Position numbers and translations under genes: made by a program
In this document: in pieces, positions 32,986 through 40,798 of the stretch
How the letters are laid out: the number at the start of each line of letters is the position of its first letter
Position numbering within the stretch: position 1 is the first letter of the stretch
Notes under the pieces: model-generated
What the model was told of the DNA's origin: nothing
Database searches by the model: none
What the model saw: the letters and a program-made list of their open reading frames with translations, nothing else
From: Oscillospiraceae bacterium
GTDB taxonomy: Bacteria > Bacillota > Clostridia > Oscillospirales > Ruminococcaceae
Direction: 5' to 3'
NCBI GenBank assembly: GCA_017465665.1
Contig: JAFTVU010000012.1
Coordinates: forward strand, 1-43,118
DNA: 43,118 bases

Positions 32986-33040
32986 GCATATTTTGTCCGC
33001 GCGTGAAATAAAATCGTACTGATACAAAGGAGGTCACAGC

Positions 33041-34174
33041 ATGAAAAAGCTACTGTGTTTTATTATAACTCTCGGCATTGCTCTTGCTATGCCCATATCA
33101 CCGACAGCCCGCGCGGAGAGCTCTGCAAAAGCCTCGATACTGATAGAAGCCTCATCCATGCAGGTGCTGGCTTCCTCCAATCCCGATGAGAAGCTTCCAA
33201 TGGCGTCAGTCACCAAGACCATGTCCCTGCTGCTGTGGGCGGAAATGCTGGAGGAGGGCACTCTCGCACTGGACGAAACGGTCAAAGCGACCTCTGCCGT
33301 GCAGGATACCGACGGCTCGATAATCTGGCTCGTCCCGGGCGAGGAGATGACCGTCGCAGAGCTGCTGGAGGCAGTCATCATAGCCTCTGCAAATGATGCC
33401 TGTGTTGCTCTTGCGGAGCACACCGCAGGCAGCGAGGCGCAGTTCGTGAAGCAGATGAATCTGCGCGCAAAAGCCCTCGGCATGAACGACACCCACTACG
33501 CAAACTGCGTCGGATATGACGAAAGCGGCCACTACACCACAGCAAGAGATGTGGCAGTAGTAACCGCGGAGCTTATGAAGCATGTGGTCTACCGCGGCTG
33601 GTTCCTCACATGGATGGATTATCTGCGCGGCGGAGATACCCAGCTGGTAAACACCAACAAGATGATACGCTGGTACGATGGCATCCTCGGCGGCAAGACA
33701 GGCACCACAGACAACGCAGGCTGCTGCCTTTCCGTCTGCGCCGAGCGCGGAGATATGCGGCTTATCGCAGTGGTACTTGGCTGTACGGATGACGACTCAC
33801 GCTTCAACGAGGCAGAAGCGCTGCTGGACTACGGCTTCCAGAGCTTCGAAAAGTTCACCCCTGTGACCGATCCTGCTCAGCTTGCGCCGATCCCCGTAGA
33901 AAAAGGACAGCAAAGCAGCGTTCTCCCTGTTGTCGCCATGAGCAGCAGCGAATGTGTTATACGCAAGGGCAGTTCCGCCGAAGTAGAATATGAATATACC
34001 TTCGTGGAGCAGGCAGAAGCACCCGTAAAGCAGGGGCAGTTTCTGGGCGAATATCTGGTGCTGGTGGACGGAGTGGCAGTGTTTCGCTCGGATATAGTTG
34101 CCGCCGCCGAGGTCAGGCGCGTTTCGTTCTGGTACTGCTTTACCGAGATACTTTCACAGCTTATTAATATGTAA
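33041..34174 (+). CDS. D-alanyl-D-alanine carboxypeptidase (PBP5/DacF type)
   Basis: 377 residues with signal peptide (cleavage near ARAES, about 25). It trims the terminal D-Ala of peptidoglycan stem peptides. Active-site motifs: S56-x2-K59 (SVTK), S116-A-N118, K219-T-G221. The C-terminal 100 residues form the PBP5-type beta domain, ending in a hydrophobic-aromatic segment (FWYCFTEILSQLINM) that could be an amphipathic membrane anchor. AAAGGAGG precedes the ATG. No spore genes adjoin, so the choice between DacA and DacF is open. Confidence 0.92.
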   Translation: MKKLLCFIITLGIALAMPISPTARAESSAKASILIEASSMQVLASSNPDEKLPMASVTKTMSLLLWAEMLEEGTLALDETVKATSAVQDTDGSIIWLVPGEEMTVAELLEAVIIASANDACVALAEHTAGSEAQFVKQMNLRAKALGMNDTHYANCVGYDESGHYTTARDVAVVTAELMKHVVYRGWFLTWMDYLRGGDTQLVNTNKMIRWYDGILGGKTGTTDNAGCCLSVCAERGDMRLIAVVLGCTDDDSRFNEAEALLDYGFQSFEKFTPVTDPAQLAPIPVEKGQQSSVLPVVAMSSSECVIRKGSSAEVEYEYTFVEQAEAPVKQGQFLGEYLVLVDGVAVFRSDIVAAAEVRRVSFWYCFTEILSQLINM

Positions 34175-34204
34175 AAAAACAGGGCGATGTGATAACACCG
34201 CCCT
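34173..34204. terminator. Terminator between dac and the immunity-gene operon
   Basis: AGGGCG-x-TGT/ACA-x-CGCCCT hairpin. The T-run follows on the - strand, so it mainly ends the 34212-36077 operon. Confidence 0.75.
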
Positions 34205-34211
34205 TAAGCTT

Positions 34212-34679
34212 TTATCCGTAAAGCTCCTGCCTCAATTCAGCTATAAGCTCCGCCATCTCAGCAAGCTCGTCCTCGTCCATCATCTCACTGATATCGTATT
34301 CTGTCGGAGCTTCCGCAAACAACTTCAGTGCCGCATTGATGATTTCGTTTTCCTCTGCGGTGGCAGTGAGTGTAAGCTCACCATCAAGCTCCTCCCACAA
34401 CTCGTTAAGATCAACACTGCCGTTCACTTTGCATTCAAGCAGCAGTGCCGCGAGATCCGCTATAATGCTGATGGCATATTGAATCTCGACCTCCATATCA
34501 TCTATCTCTACTGAAAGATCATCCGTCTGTCTGAGATCGCCGTCAAACTTATCTAGCCCGATATCGGTGAATATATCTGCCAGTGTGAGCTCCAACGATT
34601 TGTGAGCAAAATACTCCATCAGCGTCAAGCTGTCGTCGCTGCCGCCGATATAATCGCCCCAGTATTTTTCAATATACAT
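34212..34679 (-). CDS. Imm68-like immunity protein
   Basis: 155 residues, acidic, helical, no signal peptide. The N-terminus MYIEKYWGDYIGGSDDSLTL and the inner DIGLDKFDGDLRQ and ISIIADLAALLLECKVNGSVDL blocks match my memory of the Imm68 family of polymorphic-toxin immunity proteins. Such proteins neutralise a partner toxin in the cytosol. No toxin gene is adjacent. An A-run/GGAGGAATT precedes the ATG. Family name from memory, moderate certainty. Confidence 0.6.
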   Translation of the reverse strand: MYIEKYWGDYIGGSDDSLTLMEYFAHKSLELTLADIFTDIGLDKFDGDLRQTDDLSVEIDDMEVEIQYAISIIADLAALLLECKVNGSVDLNELWEELDGELTLTATAEENEIINAALKLFAEAPTEYDISEMMDEDELAEMAELIAELRQELYG

Positions 34680-34714
34680 TTTAATTCCTCCTCTATTCCT
34701 TTATATTTTTCCCA

Positions 34715-35203
34715 TTATGTATTGAACTTCCTGATCGAGCTTTCCAGCATTTCCTGCATGTAATCACCATCAGACATCGTCGCAAAAAATTTAATATTCT
34801 CCCTACAGCATCCGTACTTCTGAAAAAGCTCATCAGGAAGCGCTTTGATATTTTCCCCGAGCACCGTCATAAGTGCTTCTGCAAAGCCCCATTTTTCGTC
34901 CGATTTTCTCAGCAGATCGATATCCTTACTATTATCCACCACATCCACAAGCGGCTGATACAGGAACGCCGGATAAAGTGCGTTTGTCCAATCGTAGTAA
35001 TTGTTTATATCGTCCTTCTTATAGCTCCACGCAAGATAAAAGCCGTAAAAATCATCCGTTGTAATAAAGCCGATGGCGCAGACCTTGTTTCCTCTTCCGC
35101 CAAACAAACCCTGGTGTATGCCCTTTTCCAGTATCTCTCCCACAGCGCCTTCAAGATTTTCTTTCAGCGCCTTATCGAAGTCGGCAAATCTCTCAAGCTC
35201 CAT
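34715..35203 (-). CDS. DUF4303-like protein
   Basis: 162 residues. VCAIGFITTDDFYGFYLAWSY and DWTNALYPAFLYQPLVDVV recall DUF4303, a SUKH/immunity-linked family found in toxin-immunity clusters. Soluble, cytosolic. Separated by 3 bases from the gene upstream and 35 from the Imm68-like gene. Assignment from memory of sequence pattern. Confidence 0.55.
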   Translation of the reverse strand: MELERFADFDKALKENLEGAVGEILEKGIHQGLFGGRGNKVCAIGFITTDDFYGFYLAWSYKKDDINNYYDWTNALYPAFLYQPLVDVVDNSKDIDLLRKSDEKWGFAEALMTVLGENIKALPDELFQKYGCCRENIKFFATMSDGDYMQEMLESSIRKFNT

Positions 35204-35206
35204 ACG

Positions 35207-35533
35207 TTACCAATCCCTTTCGGCTATTGCAGTTTCGATATCTATATCGATATCAAACCATTTCAGTACATATTCCACTGTTTCACCGATGCTGTCCCTT
35301 GCAGCGGTCTCGATCTCGCTGTCGTTCTCCTCGAACTCTTCCTGAAGATCATTGATCCCAATCGTCATTCTGTCCAGCGCCGCCTGTACCTTGCCGAGCT
35401 CGCTCTCACCGCTTTCAAGCAAAGCAATGACCTCTTTTATGAGCGCTTCTATTTTATCCACAAGAAACACAGGGAAATATTCATCGTTCCTCATATCGGA
35501 AAGAAGTGTGTAGCTTTCGTCAAATCTCTTCAT
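35207..35533 (-). CDS. DUF5713 family protein
   Basis: 108 residues from the ATG at 35533, chosen because AAGGAGG lies 5 bases upstream; the longer frame would run into dcd. FDESYTLLSDMRNDEYFPVF near the start and INDLQEEFEENDSEIETAAR in the middle are features of DUF5713, a short helical family commonly found near immunity genes. No known activity. Confidence 0.65.
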   Translation of the reverse strand: MKRFDESYTLLSDMRNDEYFPVFLVDKIEALIKEVIALLESGESELGKVQAALDRMTIGINDLQEEFEENDSEIETAARDSIGETVEYVLKWFDIDIDIETAIAERDW

Positions 35534-35543
35534 AGCAACCTCC

Positions 35544-36077
35544 TTATTTATCGCCATCCATGAAAACTCTTGAGCCTGTAGCGCCTGTCTGTCCCTGATA
35601 CTTGCCGCGATAGGGATTCTTCGCCTCTCTGTCCATCTTTGCAAACACGAGCTGACCTACTCGTCTGCCCGCTCTGAGCTCAATAGCGCAACGGTTTGCA
35701 TTGAACAGCTCCAGTGTTATCTCGCCCTTGAAACCCGGATCGACCCATCCTGCATTCTGGATGAAAAGCCCCATTCTGCCGAGAGAGCTCCTGCCCTCCA
35801 CAAACGCTGTGAGATCATCAGGAAGCTCGATATACTCCATCGTAGTGGCCAGAACAAACTGTCCGGGAAGCAGCAGATAGGTATCCGTTTTGATGGTCTT
35901 GTAGCTTATCTCGCTGTCAAGCGTGATTATGCCCGAGGACGAATCCTCCACTATGCTGAAAGTATCGCCAAGGCGTATATCAATACTTGCAGGTTGTATC
36001 TGAGCCTCTGTCAGCGGGGACATCTTAAGCTCGCCCGTTTTAAGCATTTCTGTAAGTGTAATATCAGATAATATCAT
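35544..36077 (-). CDS. dcd: dCTP deaminase
   Basis: 177 residues. Trimeric dUTPase-fold enzyme acting on dCTP, feeding dUTP/dUMP synthesis. EGRSSLGRMGLFIQNAGWVD (about 94-113) holds the conserved Ser/Arg and the water-activating region; FKGEITLELFNAN carries the catalytic Glu; QTGATGS near the end is the flexible C-terminal lid. Whether it is mono- or bifunctional (dCTP deaminase/dUTPase) cannot be told from this. First gene of the operon with the three immunity-type genes; GGGAGGA precedes the ATG. Confidence 0.92.
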   Translation of the reverse strand: MILSDITLTEMLKTGELKMSPLTEAQIQPASIDIRLGDTFSIVEDSSSGIITLDSEISYKTIKTDTYLLLPGQFVLATTMEYIELPDDLTAFVEGRSSLGRMGLFIQNAGWVDPGFKGEITLELFNANRCAIELRAGRRVGQLVFAKMDREAKNPYRGKYQGQTGATGSRVFMDGDK

Positions 36078-36105
36078 AATAGTCCTCCCAAATAAGTATA
36101 ATTTA

Positions 36106-36134
36106 ATTCTAACACAACTTTATGTAATAGTCAA
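36106..36134 (-). promoter_or_regulatory. Promoter of dcd
   Basis: On the - strand: TTGACT-N17-TAGAAT. It diverges from the RNA-gene promoter at 36210. Confidence 0.75.
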
Positions 36135-36209
36135 TTCGTCATATTGCCCCATTACGCGTCCACAAAACTAATCAAATGCCCAAATATTTCTTATTTTTCG
36201 GCAAAGCTC

Positions 36210-36238
36210 TTGACAAGTTTGTTAAAATAAGTTACAAT
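36210..36238 (+). promoter_or_regulatory. Promoter of the free-standing RNA
   Basis: TTGACA-N17-TACAAT, consensus quality. No ribosome binding site or plausible protein gene follows for 600 bases. Confidence 0.85.
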
Positions 36239-36244
36239 AAAGTC

Positions 36245-36723
36245 GGATAAATCTGTAAAGCAGAATGCTTCGCGCATTATCGGGAATGTCGCAGAACAGG
36301 AAGCTGCACGGAAGCATCCGCAAACTTTCGCCCCGCTCTTTTGAATGCGGCGGAAATGTTATCACATTAAGCGCCGAAAATCAATCTTGATTTTCAGCTA
36401 TCACAACCTTAGTGCAAAGCCCCGTACATAAGGCTCAGGCGCAGGGCGTGTGAAAACAGGACTGCCAAAGGATATCGAAACGGGCACAATTCTTTACGTC
36501 ACTCTTGTTAGAGCTGATCAATTAAACGCAAAGAAATTGGTCTCTAGCGCAGCACGACGCGGTAAGCCAGGCGGCTTTCGTCGAAGTTCACCGTATCGGT
36601 TGGGTAAAACCGCTGATTTACGGCGTTTTATTTCCTCAGCATAGATAACTAAGATCAAGTGACCTCTTCATTTTGAGAGAGGCTGTATGACGCCACCTAG
36701 GGTCGTGATACAGCCTCTTTTTT
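36245..36723 (+). ncRNA. Structured RNA of about 480 nt, HEARO/omega-RNA-like core
   Basis: A transcription unit with promoter and strong terminator but no protein gene. Local stems: AATGC/GCATT (36265 region), GAAAATCA/TGATTTTC (36376-36395), CCTTA/TAAGG (36410-36435), CTCT/AGAG, GATCAATT/AATTGGTC and CGACG/CGTCG (36550 region). The core from GCCCCGTAC (36418) through AAACGGGCAC, TTTACGTCACTCTTGTTAG and GATCAATTAAACGC to CTCTAGCGC (36550) matches my memory of HEARO, the RNA that IscB uses as guide scaffold (omega RNA). I cannot run the covariance model. It does not match tmRNA, RNase P, SRP or 6S RNA. No iscB gene is in the window, so if correct it would be a stand-alone, trans-acting copy. 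Confidence 0.6.
36663..36723 (+). terminator. Terminator of the RNA gene, with competing hairpin
   Basis: GAGGCTGTAT-x-ACG (36679-36692) pairs with CGT-x-ATACAGCCTC (36704-36717), followed by TTTTTT. A shorter CCTCT/AGAGG hairpin (36663-36682) overlaps its left arm. Confidence 0.9.
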
Positions 36724-36788
36724 CCGTCCATATAAACGAATGCTGTTGTGCAATATCAACAAAAACCATCTTGCGCCTGCAAAAACTA

Positions 36789-36817
36789 TTGTATATTTAG
36801 TTTTGATGTGCTATAAT
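36789..36817 (+). promoter_or_regulatory. Promoter of the STAS-like gene
   Basis: TTGTAT-N17-TATAAT, 46 bases upstream of the start codon. Confidence 0.7.
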
Positions 36818-36862
36818 GCTATTAAGCAAATATCCTCAAAACACATCAAAGGAGTTGTTACT

Positions 36863-37258
36863 ATGATCCAGAAAATGGGCGCACAGACAGTTGAAACTAT
36901 TGCAGGCAAGAAGTACATCAAATCGGGCGCAGTGGGCGCTACTACTCTTGACGAGATCAAATGGCTGACCAAAACTCTTTCCTCTGCGTCTGCCGCATGG
37001 AAGCTCAGCGGCTGGGGCTACATCTCCGATATCAGCAAGATGTCGCCTGTAACTCCCGATATCAGCGCAGAGCTCGTAAATCTGCATAAGGCACTTGAAG
37101 CCTCAAACTGCAAAGCGATGGCTTTTGTTGTGGGCAGCTCGATATTTACCGACGCTCAGGCTAAAAACCATCAGAAGCAATCACAGGCAGGTATTCAGGA
37201 GGGCCATTTCAAGACCGAGGCTGAGGCTATTGCCTGGTTGGATACTATAGTAAAATAA
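36863..37258 (+). CDS. SpoIIAA/STAS-like protein
   Basis: 131 residues from the ATG at 36863, chosen because AAAGGAG lies 8 bases upstream. Small alpha/beta protein: a strand-helix N-terminal part, GWGYISDISKMSPVTPDISAELVNLHKALEASNC in the middle, then CKAMAFVVGSS and HFKTEAEAIAWLDTIV at the end. The alternation and the closing 'F-x-T-x-x-E-A-x-x-W-L' segment are typical of SpoIIAA-like/STAS-like proteins. No phosphorylatable Ser context is obvious. Single-gene unit with its own promoter and terminator; role unknown. Confidence 0.65.
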   Translation: MIQKMGAQTVETIAGKKYIKSGAVGATTLDEIKWLTKTLSSASAAWKLSGWGYISDISKMSPVTPDISAELVNLHKALEASNCKAMAFVVGSSIFTDAQAKNHQKQSQAGIQEGHFKTEAEAIAWLDTIVK

Positions 37259-37273
37259 TCGCCAAATACACAA

Positions 37274-37310
37274 ACAGACCCGTGAAGCAATTCACGGGTC
37301 TGTTTTTTTA
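37274..37310 (+). terminator. Terminator of the STAS-like gene
   Basis: A perfect 13-bp ACAGACCCGTGAA/TTCACGGGTCTGT stem with a 4-base loop and T7. Confidence 0.92.
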
Positions 37311-37356
37311 CAGCAATCAGTTGGCAGTCTGCCCACAAAGCAACCCGAGGTTAATC

Positions 37357-37608
37357 TTATCCAATGTGTTTTTTCTTTAACGCACTCGGTCGCGAATAAG
37401 GAACAGACTCATTTGTCAACTCTGCAATATAATCTATCGGAACATTGTAAAATTTCGCAAGCTCTATTATCTGAAAAAATTTAATTTCTCTTTTGCCGCT
37501 TTCGTATAGCTGGTACTGCTGCCGCGTTATCCCCAGCACCTTTGCCACATCCTCTTGTTTAAGGTCTCTGTCCTCTCTCAAATCCTGAAGTCTTTGGTAT
37601 TTTTTCAT
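37357..37608 (-). CDS. XRE-family helix-turn-helix regulator
   Basis: 83 residues, a Cro/CI-type HTH over about 5-62: LREDRDLKQEDVAKVLGITRQQYQLYESGKREI is the recognition region, and FYNVPIDYI closes the domain. The short basic tail has no effector domain. CAGGAGG precedes the ATG. It diverges from the surface-protein gene; the twin palindromes in that promoter are its most likely targets. Confidence 0.9.
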   Translation of the reverse strand: MKKYQRLQDLREDRDLKQEDVAKVLGITRQQYQLYESGKREIKFFQIIELAKFYNVPIDYIAELTNESVPYSRPSALKKKHIG

Positions 37609-37669
37609 ACAATCCTCCTGTGAATTTGTTTGATTTTTACAATTGTATCACAGTTTATCGATTTTACTC

Positions 37670-37721
37670 TTGACAAGCATTCGTTTGAATGCTATAATAT
37701 GATTGGACATTCAAACGAATG
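37670..37721 (+). promoter_or_regulatory. Promoter of the surface protein with two identical palindromic operators
   Basis: TTGACA (37670-37675), N17, TATAAT (37693-37698). The spacer itself is the palindrome GCATTCGTTTGAATGC (37677-37692). A second palindrome, CATTCAAACGAATG (37708-37721), is the exact reverse complement of the first core. Centres are 30 bases apart, about three helical turns. Binding would block polymerase directly. Confidence 0.85.
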
Positions 37722-37754
37722 CACAAAACAAAAAATTGGAGGATAATCAAAATC

Positions 37755-38750
37755 ATGAAAAAACTGAAAAAAACACTTGCATTATTGCTCTGTGCTGCGA
37801 TGATATTTACGTTTCCTGCTATGACATATGCCGCTGACGGCGATACTTATGTTGATGGCTTCATGAACCAAGACGGACAGTATTGTATGCGTGTCGGCAA
37901 CTTTGGTATGGTAAATCTTGTGAATTACATTGCTGCACAAGCGCCCGGAGACGATACATGGCATATCAGAGTCCGCATTCTGGTCGATAATAGTACTGTA
38001 TTCCATTGTTCACTGGACAGCAATCTGAACGCAACTGTTGTACCATCAAAAGTCGGCAGCAGTGAAGTCTCCGAAACTACTTTCTATGATTGGGATTTCA
38101 GCGACAATGCTCCAATTGGAGCAAGGGTATATATAAACGATGACCAATTCTCAGATACTGGTATCGTTATTTTTTTCAATGATGATTCTATTTATCTGAA
38201 AGAATTAGCAAATGTTGATACGATATTGATACAGACAGAGCTTGAGAACGAAGATTCTTCCGTATTTGTAACAATTGGAGACCCTGGTGTATGGTACACC
38301 ATCAATGCAGAATTTAAGGGATTAGAAGCTTACAAGACAACTTCGGATACTAATGAACCCACAATCGAGACAGAAGAAGTACTTGTTGAAACAGAAGAAG
38401 TACTTGTTGAAACAGAAGAAATCATCGTAGAGACAGAAGAAATCTCAGCGGATACCGAAGAAACCGTAATTGAAACCGAGGAAGTAATCACTGCTGACGA
38501 AGAAACAGAGGAGATCATTGCTGAAACAGAAGAGCCTGCAACCGTTCCTGAAACAAAAGAACCTGTAACCACTCCCGAAACCGAAGATAACAGCGATACT
38601 GTCACCGAAACACCCGAGGAAAGCAAACCCATGGATACAGACACCAACGAAAAGACTAGCCCCGACACAGGAATAACAAGTGTTGCAGCAGGCTCTGCCG
38701 TAGCACTTCTCGCGCTCGGTACGTTCGTACTTTCCCGTAAAAAGAAATAA
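37755..38750 (+). CDS. Sortase-anchored surface protein (SPDTG)
   Basis: 331 residues from the ATG at 37755 (MKKLKKTLALLL), chosen because GGAGGA lies about 12 bases upstream and the signal peptide begins there. Signal peptide to about residue 27; a strand-rich domain of about 170 residues; a Thr/Glu repeat stalk (VETEEVL..., about 205-300); then SPDTG, a hydrophobic helix and RKKK, the classic cell-wall sorting signal with SPDTG in place of LPXTG. Controlled by the divergent HTH gene. The domain's ligand is unknown. Confidence 0.85.
   Translation: MKKLKKTLALLLCAAMIFTFPAMTYAADGDTYVDGFMNQDGQYCMRVGNFGMVNLVNYIAAQAPGDDTWHIRVRILVDNSTVFHCSLDSNLNATVVPSKVGSSEVSETTFYDWDFSDNAPIGARVYINDDQFSDTGIVIFFNDDSIYLKELANVDTILIQTELENEDSSVFVTIGDPGVWYTINAEFKGLEAYKTTSDTNEPTIETEEVLVETEEVLVETEEIIVETEEISADTEETVIETEEVITADEETEEIIAETEEPATVPETKEPVTTPETEDNSDTVTETPEESKPMDTDTNEKTSPDTGITSVAAGSAVALLALGTFVLSRKKK
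38370..38420 (+). repeat. 21-nt tandem repeat in the stalk of the surface protein
   Basis: ACAGAAGAAGTACTTGTTGA plus one A occurs twice in a row and a third time in part, encoding TEEVLVE units. Exact at DNA level, so it is a likely length-variable site. Confidence 0.8.
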
Positions 38751-38779
38751 TACTCCATAAGAAATCATCCATAACAGAA

Positions 38780-38808
38780 ATACGGAGCGTTTATGCTCCG
38801 TATTTTTC
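38780..38808 (+). terminator. Terminator of the surface-protein gene
   Basis: ATACGGAGC/GCTCCGTAT followed by TTTTTC. Confidence 0.88.
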
Positions 38809-38814
38809 TTATTG

Positions 38815-38845
38815 AAAACTCCCGTCGATATGGTCTCGATGGGAG
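38815..38845 (-). terminator. Terminator of fucI
   Basis: On the - strand: CTCCC-x-TCGA-N7-TCGA-x-GGGAG followed by TTTTC, 20 bases past the stop. Confidence 0.7.
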
Positions 38846-38864
38846 CAATTTTATTATGTCAATA

Positions 38865-40640
38865 TCAATACAGGCTTCCGTAAGCCGCGCAAGCTCTGTA
38901 ATCAGCACCCTCAAGATCCTTTGTGCCGAACGCAGACCATGCGTGGGGTCTGAACAGACGGTCATCGGAGATATTGTGCATGGAAACGGGTATTCTCAGC
39001 ATACTTGCAAGAGTGATAAGATCCTCGCCGATATGTCCGTAAACGAAAGCACCGTGGTTAGCGCCCCAGTTCGCCATTACGCTGTAAACATCGCCTGTTG
39101 CGCCCTCTGTGCAGATGGGAGCAAACCATGTGCTGGGCCATGTGGGATCTGTTCTGTCAAGCAGAGTTTTGTTTACATCTGCGGGAAGCTCTACTGTGTA
39201 GCCCTCGACAATCTGGATAGTCGGGCCAAGACCCTTTACAAGATTAACTCTTGCAAAGGTGCAGGGCATGATTCCCTGTGTGGAGAAGCTGGAGGAGAAT
39301 CCGCCGCCGCGGAAATAACCAAGGTTAGCACAGGGCCATGTGGTAGCGTTCAGGCAAGCATCGATATCCTTGTCTGTCATATCCCACCATGACTTCATAA
39401 CGCTCTCGCCGTTCTCGTCCTTAACTGCGCCTGTGCCGTCAAGAGCTGCCGCGCCGCTGTTGATAAGGTGAATAAAGCCGTTTTCAGCCTTGCCCTCAGG
39501 CTTCCAGCCTGTAACTCTCTCAACTGCATCGGGAGACCAGTATGTACGGACATCCGCGAACACCGCAGCCTTGCCTGTCAGCAGGTGCAGGAACATCAGA
39601 GTTACACCATTGAGACCATCGTTCTCTGTCGCAAAAGGAATGGGCTGACGAGCACCGTTCCAGTCAAAGGTGGAATTCAGGATAGCCTCTGTGAAATCAG
39701 CATTGGGCATGAAATCTGTCCAGTTTCTCTGACCCTGGAAGCCGCCGCCGATAGCGTTTCTGCCCTTAGCCTCCTCAAGCCAGCCCTTGTCAGCCAGCTT
39801 CTTGTTGCCGTGCAGGATATCACGGATGATACATGTCATCTTTGCGATGAACTCCCAGTTCTCCTCCTTTTCCTTTGCAGAGAGAACAGGGCGCATATAT
39901 GTCATACCCGGTGTGGGGTTGATATCAACACCCTCGGGGCACTTTTCCTTTATCCATGCGAGAGCCTTTTTGTACTCCTCTTCATCATAGATGCCCAGCT
40001 TCTCACGGCGGATTATCTCAGACATATCGCACCACTCAGGGTGGATGCCAAGATAGGAGCGGAAGAAGTCCTCGTTACAATAAGAGCCTGCAATACCCAT
40101 GGATACCGCACCGATATTTACATAGCTCTTGTTCTTCATCGCGCCTACAGCAACTGCACAGCGCGCAAAGCGCAGCAGCTTTTCTTCAACGTCTGTGGGG
40201 ATAGTCTTATCGTCTGCATCCTTTACGTCATGTCCATAGATAGAATAGCAGGGCATACCTATCTGTGCATAAGCAGAGTTTGCCGCTGCAAGGAATACTG
40301 CGCCGGGACGCTCTGTGCCGTTAAAGCCCCAGATAGCCTTGATGGTGTTTGGGTTCTCATCGATAACGGTAGTAACATAGCACCAGCAAGGAGTTACAGT
40401 AAGCGTTGCCACAACGTTCTCTGTCGCGAACTTATCTGCACAAGCAGCACTTTCGGCAATGCCGCCGATAGTGGAATCAGCGATAACGCACTCAACGGGC
40501 TCGCCGCTTGCATGGCGCACCTTAGAAGAGATGAGCTCTGCAGCAGCCTTTGCCATGTTCATGGTCTGCTCCTCAAGCCCCTCTCTGATACTGAACTGTC
40601 TGCCGTCAATAACAGGACGGATACCTATCTTTGGTAACAT
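38865..40640 (-). CDS. fucI: L-fucose isomerase
   Basis: 591 residues, the usual FucI length. It isomerises L-fucose to L-fuculose in the cytosol; it is manganese-dependent. E339 (FATENDGLNG) and D363 (VFADVRTYW) correspond to the metal ligands E337 and D361 of the E. coli enzyme, with the third His about residue 530 (SMHNISDD). AAAGGAAG precedes the ATG. No fucose kinase, aldolase or transporter is adjacent, so the rest of the pathway lies elsewhere or the gene acts alone on host or plant-derived fucose. Confidence 0.95.
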   Translation of the reverse strand: MLPKIGIRPVIDGRQFSIREGLEEQTMNMAKAAAELISSKVRHASGEPVECVIADSTIGGIAESAACADKFATENVVATLTVTPCWCYVTTVIDENPNTIKAIWGFNGTERPGAVFLAAANSAYAQIGMPCYSIYGHDVKDADDKTIPTDVEEKLLRFARCAVAVGAMKNKSYVNIGAVSMGIAGSYCNEDFFRSYLGIHPEWCDMSEIIRREKLGIYDEEEYKKALAWIKEKCPEGVDINPTPGMTYMRPVLSAKEKEENWEFIAKMTCIIRDILHGNKKLADKGWLEEAKGRNAIGGGFQGQRNWTDFMPNADFTEAILNSTFDWNGARQPIPFATENDGLNGVTLMFLHLLTGKAAVFADVRTYWSPDAVERVTGWKPEGKAENGFIHLINSGAAALDGTGAVKDENGESVMKSWWDMTDKDIDACLNATTWPCANLGYFRGGGFSSSFSTQGIMPCTFARVNLVKGLGPTIQIVEGYTVELPADVNKTLLDRTDPTWPSTWFAPICTEGATGDVYSVMANWGANHGAFVYGHIGEDLITLASMLRIPVSMHNISDDRLFRPHAWSAFGTKDLEGADYRACAAYGSLY

Positions 40641-40701
40641 AACGATACTTCCTTTCAGTAAAAAAATGTCAGTTAATCGATTTCACAGAAAATCTATAAT
40701 C

Positions 40702-40730
40702 ATTATAGCAAAAAAAGATCAAAAAATCAA
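40702..40730 (-). promoter_or_regulatory. Promoter of fucI
   Basis: On the - strand: TTGATT-N17-TATAAT, with a 60-base leader. Confidence 0.7.
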
Positions 40731-40751
40731 TACATTTAAACAAATCCAGAT

Positions 40752-40780
40752 AAAAAACGCCGCTGAAATTCAGCGGCGTT
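40752..40780 (-). terminator. Terminator after the large membrane-anchored protein gene
   Basis: An AACGCCGCTG/CAGCGGCGTT stem followed by TTTTTA on the - strand. Confidence 0.85.
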
Positions 40781-40798
40781 TCAAGCAAATTATCAGGA

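Noticed and set aside
36447-36644. A 64-codon frame inside the structured RNA
   Set aside because: No ribosome binding site, and it coincides with the conserved RNA core; best seen as an accidental frame across a non-coding RNA.
36245-36723. tmRNA, RNase P RNA, SRP RNA or 6S RNA
   Set aside because: The conserved words of these RNAs (for example GAGGAAAGTCC of RNase P or the TTCGAC T-arm of tmRNA) are absent.
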